NCBI RefSeq assembly: GCF_049676595.1
Contig: NZ_CP187259.1
Span: 620,001-684,000 of the forward strand
DNA length: 64,000 nucleotides
Source of the DNA: Methanocella_A sp049676595
GTDB taxonomy: Archaea > Halobacteriota > Methanocellia > Methanocellales > Methanocellaceae
Direction of reading: 5' to 3'
The notes below the pieces were generated by a model that was not told where the DNA came from, did no database searches, and saw only the letters and a program-made list of their open reading frames with translations. The position numbers and the translations under genes were made by a program. Shown one piece after another: positions 35,623-43,628 of this stretch (its first letter is position 1; every line of letters starts with the position of its first letter).

Positions 35623-36106
35623 AAACCACAGCGGCACGGCTCCTTATCCTGACAACTGGGACGCAGAGGTTCTAACCACGGCGGCACAGCGACACGGCGA
35701 CAGTGCGAGAAATGATGGCTGGATGGTTATTTGAACCACAGCGGCACGGCGACACGGCGACAACCTGTACCAGAATGGTAAGGCTCCTTTTTTTATTGAT
35801 CCACGGCGGCACGGCGGATTGACTGTGCGGAGACAAATATGTTTTCCTTCCTTCAGGTTATTGAACGAAAGTCAGACTGAACCCCTTGGATAGTAAGCAT
35901 GTGGTTAATGCTCTGTCTCTGTGTCGCTGTGGACTAAAAAAGAGTTCATTTTTACCGGTTCGCCAATGTCTTTGTGCCGCCGTGCCGCCGTGGTTTTATT
36001 TACCATCTGGCTTGCCGTGGATCGCCTTGTCTTTGTGCCGCCGTGCCGCCGTGGTTCAAACATCTGATTTCCTGTCGTCTGGGTAAATGGCCGTGCCGTC
36101 GTGGTT
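35623..36106. repeat. Large mirrored repeat, GGCGGCACAG family (copy a)
   Basis: About 480 nt. The left half has several direct copies of AACCAC(A/G)GCGGCAC(G/A)GCGACACGG; the right half has the reverse-complement versions (GTGCCGCCGTGCCGCCGTGGTT, three or more). The middle (about 35830-35920) is less repetitive. The right end touches the stop codon of the CPBP gene. A close relative is at 61425-61917. This is the main content of the 700-nt gap between tatA and the protease gene; no gene was found in it. Confidence 0.7.
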
Positions 36107-36866
36107 ACTTCTCGGGGCCGGCCGTTTTCCGCTCTTTTCGCGAGTAGTAATACCACACAGCGGCAAGGGTAGCAGCGACGACGATGAGCCCGGGTACGGA
36201 TGCCTCGGGCCCGAAGATGCCGCCGTTTAGCAAAGTGAACCCGGTCTTGGTGATCTCCAGGGCGGCGTCCATGTGGCTGAAGCCGAAGACGTGGTACTGT
36301 AAAAAGTTCCACGCGAAGTGGAAGCCGATGGCGGCGAGGATGCCGGCTTTTATGAACAGCACGGTCATCACTATGCTGGCTGTAAATATCGTAATCAGCG
36401 CTATGCCGGCTTCAACCGGCCCGGCGTTCAGGAAGTACAGCGAGGGTAAGTGCATGACGGCAAAGCCCAGGGACGATATCACGGCCGCCGCTTTCCTCCC
36501 GGCCGTCTTGTCTAAGTCCGCGAAGAGGTAGTTGCGGAAGGAGAGCTCTTCTCCCGTGGCGACGAACAATTGCAATACGGCTCCCCACAGGAGGGCGTTT
36601 GCGAAGTCGGGCCGCAGCCCGTCGATGTAGAAGCCGCCGGCGGCGTAGATGATCATAAACAATGCGATCATGGCCAGCGTCGCGGCCGTAGTGCCGACAA
36701 CGGGGTTGCCGGGCCTGATCTCGATCCCGGAGACTAGCATGAAGATCAGGGACAGCACGATGATGAGGAAGTACGAAGGCAGGGGCCCGAGGGGTGAGAA
36801 CAGGACGACGGAGCCGATGAGGATGTAGAAAAAGATGATTCTGGCAACGTCGAGGGCTCTGATCAC
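36105..36866 (-). CDS. CPBP-family intramembrane metalloprotease
   Basis: 253 aa from GTG 36866, which overlaps the TGA of the upstream gene (GTGA), so translation is coupled. Eight hydrophobic segments. The glutamic protease signature appears as GEELSFRNYLFADL (E-E-x-x-x-R) near residue 117, followed by FAVMHLPSLYFL (F-x-x-x-H) and FHFAWNFLQYH (H and N of motif 4). CPBP (CAAX/bacteriocin-processing) proteins process prenylated proteins or protect against peptide bacteriocins. The partner gene upstream is of unknown function. The three hydrophobic-motif residues are all present, so the enzyme should be active. Confidence 0.85.
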   Translation of the reverse strand: MIRALDVARIIFFYILIGSVVLFSPLGPLPSYFLIIVLSLIFMLVSGIEIRPGNPVVGTTAATLAMIALFMIIYAAGGFYIDGLRPDFANALLWGAVLQLFVATGEELSFRNYLFADLDKTAGRKAAAVISSLGFAVMHLPSLYFLNAGPVEAGIALITIFTASIVMTVLFIKAGILAAIGFHFAWNFLQYHVFGFSHMDAALEITKTGFTLLNGGIFGPEASVPGLIVVAATLAAVWYYYSRKERKTAGPEK

Positions 36867-37378
36867 TTGAAGCTCACCACTAGCTCGCACTGGCTGTTGC
36901 CAGCGCAGCACTTTCTGAGCACTTTGACCTGGGCGTCCTTGGTGACGGCCTGGACCAGGCCCATCGTGTAGCTTTCGCAGATGTGCTCCCGAATGTCTGG
37001 ATCGATGCCTTCGAAGACCTTGCCCAGGATGCAGCCTCCTGACTTGATGGTCAGGTGGGGGAACTGCCGGGCTTTGTTGTCTCCGGTGACCTCGTAGTCT
37101 ACGCCGGACAGGAGAGACACGGTTTCCAGGGGGATAAGGCTTGCCCGGGGTGACTCCGGGTCTATGCGCAGGTTCTCGCAGATCTTCCGGCCGTCTTCCA
37201 GCCCGATCTGGAGGGCTACCTCCGCCAGTGCCGCTTTCGCCTCGTTACCGAAGCGCTCTATGAGCTTGCGGGCGAGGCCGGTGCTCAGGCGCTCGTCAAC
37301 GCTGCGCTGCTGCCACCGCACTTTGGAGGAAACCCCCACGGTCTTCCAGGCGTTGGCAAACTTCGTGTACCTGTCCAT
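36863..37378 (-). CDS. Cytosolic protein with C-terminal CC-x4-C site, ATC-hydrolase/V4R-like
   Basis: 171 aa. GGGGG Shine-Dalgarno before ATG 37378. The N-terminal part is helical; the C-terminal half has GGCILGKVFEGIDPDIREH and ends VLRKCCAGNSQCELVVSF. The end resembles the Cys-containing tails of ATC hydrolase-like or V4R-like sensory domains found in archaea, but I am not sure of the family. Translation is coupled to the CPBP protease by a GTGA overlap, and the gene follows a three-helix membrane gene by 20 nt. A sensory or small-ligand-binding role is a guess. Confidence 0.55.
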   Translation of the reverse strand: MDRYTKFANAWKTVGVSSKVRWQQRSVDERLSTGLARKLIERFGNEAKAALAEVALQIGLEDGRKICENLRIDPESPRASLIPLETVSLLSGVDYEVTGDNKARQFPHLTIKSGGCILGKVFEGIDPDIREHICESYTMGLVQAVTKDAQVKVLRKCCAGNSQCELVVSFK

Positions 37379-37398
37379 TTTTTACCCCCGACCACCGC

Positions 37399-37716
37399 TC
37401 ACTTTTTCAGACGCTTCGGCTCGAACGGGCCGAGCACCGAGTAGAGGAGCAGCAGTATGCCTATCAGCTGAATTGCGATCGACGCCGTCCGGATGCCCGA
37501 ATCATCCAGGGCCGGCGTAATGGCCAGGAATTCCTGGATCGCCGCGCTGAGGGTGCCCAGGTTACCGCCGAAGATGAGGATGAAGAAGCCCAGCGCGAGG
37601 AAAATCAGGCTGGTCTGCTTCGTCTTCTTGTATGCCTCGTAGATGAACAGCACGAGCGCGCCTCCGAAGAGGTACATCAGGATCGCCGCGAAGCCTTCGA
37701 TCAACGTTACAGTCAT
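37399..37716 (-). CDS. Small three-helix membrane protein
   Basis: 105 aa with helices at about residues 7-27, 35-53 and 79-97 and a basic end (EPKRLKK). No family recognised. It starts one base after the stop of the Lrp-type regulator (37718) and ends 20 nt before the next gene, so 38176 to 36105 reads as one operon: regulator, membrane protein, Cys protein, CPBP protease. Confidence 0.65.
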   Translation of the reverse strand: MTVTLIEGFAAILMYLFGGALVLFIYEAYKKTKQTSLIFLALGFFILIFGGNLGTLSAAIQEFLAITPALDDSGIRTASIAIQLIGILLLLYSVLGPFEPKRLKK

Positions 37717-37717
37717 G

Positions 37718-38176
37718 TCATTCCTTCCCGGGTATCACGCATGTGTTCTCCTTGTGCCTCCTGGTCGTCAGGATGCTGCTGGTGTTGAGGACGCCGCTGG
37801 TGCCGTTGATGACTTTGAGCACCTTCTCCTTGAGCTCCCGGATGTCCTGGGTCCGGGCTTTGACGAAGATGTCGTAGGGCTCCAGCAGCTCGTACACCTC
37901 GAGCACGTTGTCGATGGACTTGAGGACTTTGAGCACCTCGTCCTTTTTCTCGGCGTCCACGTTGATGCCTATGAACGTGGTCATGTTGCCGCCCGACTTA
38001 TCCGGGTTCAGGACGATGGTGAACTGCTCTATGACCCCTTCGTTGAACAGCTGGTTGACCCGCTTGTGCACGGTCGAAGTGGCCACGCCCAGGTCTCCGG
38101 CGATATCCGTACAGTGAGTGCGGCTGTCTCTCGATAACTTTTCGAGGATGATGTAGTCCGTTTTATCCATCGGCAT
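37718..38176 (-). CDS. Lrp/AsnC-family transcriptional regulator
   Basis: 152 aa. An N-terminal helix-turn-helix (MDKTDYIILEKLSRDSRTHC, DLGVATSTVHKRVNQL, NEGVIEQFTIV) is followed by the RAM ligand-binding domain (FIGINVDAEKKDEVLKVL, VYELLEPYDIFVKARTQD). These regulators sense amino acids or related metabolites and act as oligomers. It is the first gene of the operon ending in the CPBP protease, so it may control it. Either Met1 or Met3 could be the start. The 68 nt upstream carry AT-rich sequence. Confidence 0.9.
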   Translation of the reverse strand: MPMDKTDYIILEKLSRDSRTHCTDIAGDLGVATSTVHKRVNQLFNEGVIEQFTIVLNPDKSGGNMTTFIGINVDAEKKDEVLKVLKSIDNVLEVYELLEPYDIFVKARTQDIRELKEKVLKVINGTSGVLNTSSILTTRRHKENTCVIPGKE

Positions 38177-38244
38177 CTAAAAATTAGCTTTTGCCTGTGA
38201 GATGATAAATATTACGATAAATACAAAAATATAAGCTAAAAATT

Positions 38245-38907
38245 TCACAGGCGGGCAAACCTTTTAATCTTCCTGACCCAGCCCCGGCCTATCTGGTACA
38301 AGTAAATCCGCACAGGGGTCTTGCGCACTTCTATTCTGGTCTTGCCTTCCCGTATGCCCCGCAGTACGCTTTCCATGTTGCGGTCCGCCTCTATCTCGGT
38401 GACGGCGTTGCCCACCATCTCCGCCGAGTGGGCGTCGCTGCCGGCGACGGCGGACATCTTGCGCCTGCTGACCCTCCGCCCGGCCATGAAGTTGTGCAGG
38501 CCCAGCAAATACCGGGAGTTGTAGACCTCGGCCGCATCCGCGTCGTGGGGAATGCGCATGCCGTGCCGCATCCGCTGGTCCGGGTGGGGCACGATGACGG
38601 TGCCGCCGAGCCGGCGGGCAGCGTGAATCGTATCCTTGACCGACATTCCCTTCGGGATGTCCTCGGTGATGCCCAGCACGATCAGGTGCCCTGCCTTCGT
38701 CGATATCTCCACGCCCGGGAGCACGACCAGCCCTGGCGCTACTTTGTCGACGACCTCCAGCGCATATCGGCCGCCCGCCGTCGTGTCGTGATCGGTGATG
38801 GCGACGCCGTCCAGGCCCCTGGCGGCTGCCGCTTTCAGGATTTCCTCGACGCTGCTGTGGCCGTCCGGGGAGTAGTTCGAGTGGACGTGGAGATCGAAGC
38901 GTAGCAT
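38245..38907 (-). CDS. PHP-domain phosphoesterase
   Basis: 220 aa. Metal-binding motifs of the PHP family are all visible: H-x-H (His7, His9) in FDLHVHSNYSPDG, DHD in GVAITDHDTTAG, the Glu in GVEIST, VPHPDQ and GSDAH. The family hydrolyses phosphate esters, for example 3',5'-nucleotides in TrpH-like members. The C-terminus is basic (RGWVRKIKRFARL). The long 234-aa frame overlapping it is a shadow. It is divergent from the dihydropteroate-synthase-like gene with a 40-nt gap. Confidence 0.9.
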   Translation of the reverse strand: MLRFDLHVHSNYSPDGHSSVEEILKAAAARGLDGVAITDHDTTAGGRYALEVVDKVAPGLVVLPGVEISTKAGHLIVLGITEDIPKGMSVKDTIHAARRLGGTVIVPHPDQRMRHGMRIPHDADAAEVYNSRYLLGLHNFMAGRRVSRRKMSAVAGSDAHSAEMVGNAVTEIEADRNMESVLRGIREGKTRIEVRKTPVRIYLYQIGRGWVRKIKRFARL

Positions 38908-38948
38908 AACAGTTATTTATTTTGTCTGGCGCAATATAACACTTCTGT

Positions 38949-40391
38949 ATGCGTGTACTGCTGGTCACCGGAAGGCTTGCCTACCCCGTGGTAAAAGAGG
39001 CCGCGGGAGCCATGGCCGACGTCCTCATGGCCGACGTGGGAGTCGCCGCCTTCGTGACGCCGAAGCTGCTCGAGCCCTTGCTAGCCGACAAAAAGGACAA
39101 CTACGACCTCATCTTAGTGACCGGCCTGTGCGGCTCCGATTTTTCTAAGCTGGAGGAGAAGCTGGGCGTCAAAATCCGGCTCGGCCCCAAGCACGCCTAT
39201 GACATTCCCCTGGCCCTAAAATATGCGGACAAGATCGAGTTCTCCCACAAGGTCTCCGCCTGCCAGCTCTTATCGGACGTCAAGCGGGATTCTGCTATGC
39301 GTGACTTCGAGCAGATCGAGGCGAACGCAGAGCCGGCCTTCCTGCTAAAGGGCGTCAAGGTCGGGGGCGGCTCGACCATGAAGGTCATGGCCGAAGTAGT
39401 GGACGCCACCCGGCTGTCTGACGTGGACCTCATAAAGAAGATCGATTCCTATGCCTCGGCGGACATCATCGACCTCGGCATCCCGTTAGAGTCCAGCCCG
39501 GACGCCGTCAGGCACGCGGTAAAAGTCGCCAGGTCTGCGACCTTCAAGCCCATCAGCGTAGATACGCTCATCCCCGAGTACATCGAGGCGGGCATCGAGG
39601 CCGGCGCCAACCTCGTCCTCAGCCTCGAAGGCTCCAACATGGAGCGGATCGGACCACTCGTGGCTAAAAAGGACGTCCCCGTCGTGGTCATCCCCGACGA
39701 CGAGTCGCTGGGCAGCCTCATCAGGAACGTAGAGAGGGCCAGAGAGCTAGGCGTCAAACACATTCTCGCTGACCCCGTCCTGTCCCCGATCGGCCACGGT
39801 GTCGCAGAGGCAGTCTGCAGGTACCGCGACTTCCACGGGCTCTACCCTGACGTGCCCATCTTCTTCGGCGCGGGCAACGTGACCGAGCTCATGGACGCAG
39901 ACTCCATAGGAGTCAACGCCATGCTTGCGGGCATCGCGATGGAAGTGGGCGCCAGCGTGCTCTTCACCACCGAGGCCAGCCAGAAATCGGCAGGCGGAGC
40001 GGAAGAGCTCAAGAAAGCGTGCATGATGATGGCGCTGGCCAGGCACCGCAAAGGCTCGCCTAAAGACCTGGGCATTGATCTCTTAGTCATCAAGGAAAAG
40101 CGCCCCCGCCGGGACATCGTCGAGCCGACCATGATCGTCGAGGCTAAGCGCCACAAGCTTCAGCTCGACCCCAAAGGCAGCTTCAACATCTGGATCGACG
40201 GCGGCAAGATCTACGCCAAGAACGGCGACACCACCGTCGTGGGTACCGACGCCGAATCCATCCTTCATACCATCGTCGATCGGGAGCTCGTCTCCCTCCT
40301 CGACCACGCCGGATATTTGCAGGCTGAATTCAAGAGGGCCGAGCTGGCGATCAGGTTCCACCGTACCTACCTCCAGGACGACCACTTCTGA
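38949..40391 (+). CDS. Archaeal dihydropteroate synthase-like protein
   Basis: 480 aa. An N-terminal Rossmann-like region (MRVLLVTGRLAYPVVKEAAG, DLILVTGLCGSDF) precedes a TIM-barrel with DHPS features: ADIIDLGIPLESS, PISVDTLIPEYIEAGIEAGA, NLVLSLEGSN and ADPVLSPIG. A C-terminal ~100-aa extension contains GNSFNIWIDGGK-like residues. Archaea use such proteins for the pterin/methanopterin branch; the exact step is not established for this group. The gene is single, with its stop near a minus-strand coiled-coil gene. Together with the MptD-like gene at 63228 it supports a methanogen source. Confidence 0.82.
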   Translation: MRVLLVTGRLAYPVVKEAAGAMADVLMADVGVAAFVTPKLLEPLLADKKDNYDLILVTGLCGSDFSKLEEKLGVKIRLGPKHAYDIPLALKYADKIEFSHKVSACQLLSDVKRDSAMRDFEQIEANAEPAFLLKGVKVGGGSTMKVMAEVVDATRLSDVDLIKKIDSYASADIIDLGIPLESSPDAVRHAVKVARSATFKPISVDTLIPEYIEAGIEAGANLVLSLEGSNMERIGPLVAKKDVPVVVIPDDESLGSLIRNVERARELGVKHILADPVLSPIGHGVAEAVCRYRDFHGLYPDVPIFFGAGNVTELMDADSIGVNAMLAGIAMEVGASVLFTTEASQKSAGGAEELKKACMMMALARHRKGSPKDLGIDLLVIKEKRPRRDIVEPTMIVEAKRHKLQLDPKGSFNIWIDGGKIYAKNGDTTVVGTDAESILHTIVDRELVSLLDHAGYLQAEFKRAELAIRFHRTYLQDDHF

Positions 40392-40438
40392 AATTGATAT
40401 TGGTGCTGCTACTGCTTATTCACATATGGGGGTGGCTT

Positions 40439-40717
40439 TTACTCTTCAGGCGCCTCTTCGGACTCCGACTTGTCAGTAGCTTTGAGGTCTTTGCGGGTCC
40501 GGCTGATTTCCTTTTCGGTCTCTGCCACGCGCTTTTCCGTCTCTTCCAGGGCTCTGTCCGTCGACTGCCGTTCCTTTTCCGCTTGCTCCACCTGTTTTTC
40601 TGCGACGATCAGCTTTTTCGTCGCATCGATGGTATGCTCCCGGCTTTTATCGATCTTCCTGAAGATCTCTTCGCTGTGTTTCTTCTCTTCCCTGTGCCGC
40701 TTTATCTCGTCTTCCAC
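40439..40717 (-). CDS. Coiled-coil protein
   Basis: 92 aa from GTG 40717, which has GGAGG seven bases upstream; a GTG at 40744 would overlap the upstream gene. Almost entirely charged heptads (EEKKHSEEIFRKIDKSREHT, EKQVEQAEKERQSTDRALEE) with an acidic end. No membrane segment or catalytic motif. It follows another coiled-coil gene by 16 nt on the same strand, so the two may form one complex. Confidence 0.6.
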   Translation of the reverse strand: MEDEIKRHREEKKHSEEIFRKIDKSREHTIDATKKLIVAEKQVEQAEKERQSTDRALEETEKRVAETEKEISRTRKDLKATDKSESEEAPEE

Positions 40718-40733
40718 TGCCGGTCCTCCAGCC

Positions 40734-41066
40734 TTATCTATCACTTCTGCGTTCCCGGGCCGACTCTGTCTCCTCGATGCTTTCTTCTCTGGTCCTCGCC
40801 GTCCGCCTGACCTGTTCCCCGGTCTTTTTGGAAATTTCCCGCGACTTCGATACCTCGTCTTTCACGCGTTTTGCCTGCTCTTCGGCCTCTTTGAGCACCG
40901 CAACCCCTTCGTCGCCTTCGCCTGAATCTCCCCGGGCTCTCTCCACCGCTTTGTGGGCGTGCTCTGCAGCCCCAGCGGCGTGCTCCAGCGCTTTATCGCT
41001 GTGCTCAGCGGCTTTATACGAAGCTTTTTTCGATCGTTCGATAGTCTCCTTCGTCGGTCCGGCCAA
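40734..41066 (-). CDS. Ala/Glu-rich coiled-coil protein
   Basis: 110 aa starting at TTG 41066, with GGGGG six bases upstream. The sequence is a long helix of repeating AAEHSDKALEHAAGAAEHA-like units, then basic and acidic heptads. Similar composition to LEA-like or linker proteins but no family can be named. It is in an apparent two-gene operon with 40439-40717. The 176-nt gap to the sensor kinase contains nothing I can identify. Confidence 0.55.
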   Translation of the reverse strand: MAGPTKETIERSKKASYKAAEHSDKALEHAAGAAEHAHKAVERARGDSGEGDEGVAVLKEAEEQAKRVKDEVSKSREISKKTGEQVRRTARTREESIEETESARERRSDR

Positions 41067-41242
41067 TCAATACCCCCTGTTGCCCGGGAGCGGTGCGGCA
41101 CAGCCCGGGCTATCTTCTCCTGTGCCCCATTACGCCTGCACGAGAAAATACATGGGCCAAATAAAGTGCGGCTTCCGGGCATCTGTACCCAGGCCTAAAA
41201 CAAGATCTGATCACTGAATGTTGCCCCGATCAGATGATCGTT

Positions 41243-42823
41243 TCAGGGCACAGCCGGTATCATCACGACGAACTTTGCGCCTTTGGTATAGTCGCCGGGC
41301 ACCCGGTCCTCTACCTGTATGGTGCCGCCGTAAAGGTCGAGCAGTGTCCTGACGAGGTACAGGCCCAGGCCACTGCCTTTGGCTTTCGTCTTGCCCCGGA
41401 CGTATCGCTTGAAAAGCAGGGACTTCGTCTCGTCCGGGATGCCCTGGCCGTTATCTTCTATGATCGCTCTGCAGTACCTGTCTCCATCATCCTCGACTGT
41501 ATCTAAGGAGATCTTGATCATCAGGTTCCTTTCGGAACTGGAGTGCTTGATGGCATTTCCGATGATGTTGGTGAAGACGTCCTTCAGCAGCTCGTTAGCC
41601 TGGACGCTGCAGCCGGGGCCACGAGAGAAGCTGATCTTCACGTTCCTCTCCCGGCCCGTCCTGAACTTGCCGACGGCGTCCTCCATTACGGCTGCCATAT
41701 CTACAGTCTGAAGTGCCAGTCCTTCCGCTCTCGCCCGCTGAAGCTTTTGCACGTTACTGATCAGCTCCGAGCTGTTCTTCAGCGATTCCATTGACCTTTC
41801 CAGCAGCGCCTTAACCTCAGGCCTGAACCTGCCAGCCTCTTCCAGGTTGCTAATAGCCAGCTCCAGGCTTCCCATGGCTACTGTGTTCAGGTTATTGATA
41901 TCGTGGCCCATCAGGTCGAGGTAGAGCTCTGTCTGCTCCTTTGACGTGTTGGCCTCGATCCTGGACTTTGCAAGCTCCCTCTCGGCTTCTTTACGCTCCG
42001 ATACATCTCTTGCCGACACGGTATAGTAGTCGTGGCTATAGAGCTGGATGTAGTTGGCGTAGACGTCCACGGGGAACTCCCGGCCGCTTCTGGCCTTTAG
42101 CCTGGATTCAAAGGCTATCATTCCCTTCTGCCTGATTCTGTCCAGGACATCGTGCCACTCTTTTACGCATCCTTCCGGCACCAGATCGAAGATAGTCCTG
42201 CGAAGTAGCTCTTCGTTTGTGAACCCCAGGGAATCCCGGGTTTCGGGATTCGCATGGAACAGCCTGCCGTCGGCTCTCATTAAAAAGATGTTCTCCTTCA
42301 GGTTATGTAACAGGATGAGGCTCAGCCGCTGTATCTCCTCCCGGTGCCAGCTGGTGGTGATGTCCCTGAAGATGATCACCGTGCCGCCTGCATCCGGATA
42401 TATGGAGACTTCAAACCACCTGTCGATCAGCCGGAACTTTTCCCGGAAGCAGGCCTGCCTGCGATCTACAGTGGCTTTCATATAGGTATTGTAGAAAAGC
42501 GTACCCTCTCTCTTAGGATAGACGTCCCAGAGGCTCTTTCCGATAATTCCTTCCCGGCCGGTGCTAAACATGCGGTCTGCCGCAGAGTTCGCATAGATGA
42601 TCCGTGTCCCTTTGTCCAGGATAAGGATAAGCTCGGGAATCTCGGACAGCAGGCCGATAATGCGATTGAGGTCCTGCTGCTCTTTTTCAGCCTGCTCTCG
42701 CCCCACCTGCGCCTCCTCCAGGGCTGCAATCCGCCTGCGCAAGTCCTCGAGCTCGTCAAGAAGCTCTGCTCTGGTCCTGCGTGCATCTTCATCGCGGTCC
42801 AAAAGCAGAGGTCCCCGGCTCAT
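41243..42823 (-). CDS. Cytosolic PAS-PAS sensor histidine kinase
   Basis: 526 aa, no membrane helix. A coiled N-terminus (about 15-50) is followed by PAS domain 1 (LILILDKGTRIIYANSAADR), PAS domain 2 (NIFLMRADGRLFHANPETRD) with a PAC end, a phospho-acceptor region with GHDINNLNTV (His near residue 306), and an ATPase domain with N box NIIGNAIKHS, G1 DNGQGIP and G2 GSGLGLYLV. It likely senses a cytosolic or redox cue and phosphorylates an unseen response regulator. It is divergent from the CheB/CheR pair with a 220-nt gap, suggesting one signalling unit (inference). Confidence 0.88.
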   Translation of the reverse strand: MSRGPLLLDRDEDARRTRAELLDELEDLRRRIAALEEAQVGREQAEKEQQDLNRIIGLLSEIPELILILDKGTRIIYANSAADRMFSTGREGIIGKSLWDVYPKREGTLFYNTYMKATVDRRQACFREKFRLIDRWFEVSIYPDAGGTVIIFRDITTSWHREEIQRLSLILLHNLKENIFLMRADGRLFHANPETRDSLGFTNEELLRRTIFDLVPEGCVKEWHDVLDRIRQKGMIAFESRLKARSGREFPVDVYANYIQLYSHDYYTVSARDVSERKEAERELAKSRIEANTSKEQTELYLDLMGHDINNLNTVAMGSLELAISNLEEAGRFRPEVKALLERSMESLKNSSELISNVQKLQRARAEGLALQTVDMAAVMEDAVGKFRTGRERNVKISFSRGPGCSVQANELLKDVFTNIIGNAIKHSSSERNLMIKISLDTVEDDGDRYCRAIIEDNGQGIPDETKSLLFKRYVRGKTKAKGSGLGLYLVRTLLDLYGGTIQVEDRVPGDYTKGAKFVVMIPAVP

Positions 42824-43046
42824 AATAGCAACTGTATATTCCAGGTTGTATTTAAGATGTATTTAGATAGTCATTTCAAATTATACCCCCGAAATGATAT
42901 TCGCTCTGCAGGGAAAATGAGAAGCCGGAGTTAGTACAATTTTAAGGTACGTCTTCCACCATATCGTGGCTTATAAACCTAAGTATATAATCCTGTAAAT
43001 CAGAGATAGTGATGAGATACCAGGGCTGAAGACGGGGGTTTACTAA

Positions 43047-43625
43047 TTGGCCTATTTTAATACAGTCGCGATCGGCACTTCTGCGGGGGGTTTGAAAGCC
43101 CTGACCGAGCTACTTTCTCATCTTCCCGGGGATCTTCCCGCAACTGTCCTGGTGGTGCAGCACCTCGACCCCAAACATAAAAGCCTGATTGTGGAACTGC
43201 TCCAGAAGCACTGCCGCCTGAAGATCAAGACTGCAGAGGACGGCGAGCCTGCCGAGCCGTCGGTCGCCTATATCGCCCCTCCTAACAAGCACCTGCTGCT
43301 GGCCGACGGGAAGATATCTCTCTCCTCGTCGGCCTTCGTGCACTTTTCCCGCCCGTCGATCGACCTCATGTTCGAGTCCGTCGCCGCAAGCAAGGAAGGC
43401 AATGTGATCGGCGTCATCTTGACCGGATCTGGCTCCGACGGGGCGATGGGCATCAAGGCCATCAAGGAGAAAGGCGGCACGACCATCGCGCAGGACCCCG
43501 ATACGGCAGAACACGGTTCCATGCCGGCAGCTGCCATAGCCACGGGCATGGTCGACTTTGTGCTGCCCCTCGAGGGGATAGCTCCTGCGATCATCACGCT
43601 TATCAACGAAGGAGACGGAGTGTAA
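43047..43625 (+). CDS. cheB: CheB-type methylesterase domain protein (no receiver)
   Basis: 192 aa starting at TTG, with GGGGG eight bases upstream. Catalytic triad motifs: IGTSAGG (Ser at residue 10), QHLDPKH (His) and LTGSGSDGAMG (Asp). It lacks the N-terminal receiver of ordinary CheB. Its TAA stop is followed by GCT and then an in-frame ATG of the CheR-type gene, so just two codons separate two open frames in the same phase. In many organisms CheB and CheR are fused with PAS domains in one protein; here they are split. Confidence 0.88.
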   Translation: MAYFNTVAIGTSAGGLKALTELLSHLPGDLPATVLVVQHLDPKHKSLIVELLQKHCRLKIKTAEDGEPAEPSVAYIAPPNKHLLLADGKISLSSSAFVHFSRPSIDLMFESVAASKEGNVIGVILTGSGSDGAMGIKAIKEKGGTTIAQDPDTAEHGSMPAAAIATGMVDFVLPLEGIAPAIITLINEGDGV

Positions 43626-43628
43626 GCT

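Noticed and set aside
38264..38968. 234-aa ORF over the PHP-domain gene
   Set aside because: Arg/Gly/Pro-rich shadow frame; the other frame has all PHP metal-binding motifs.
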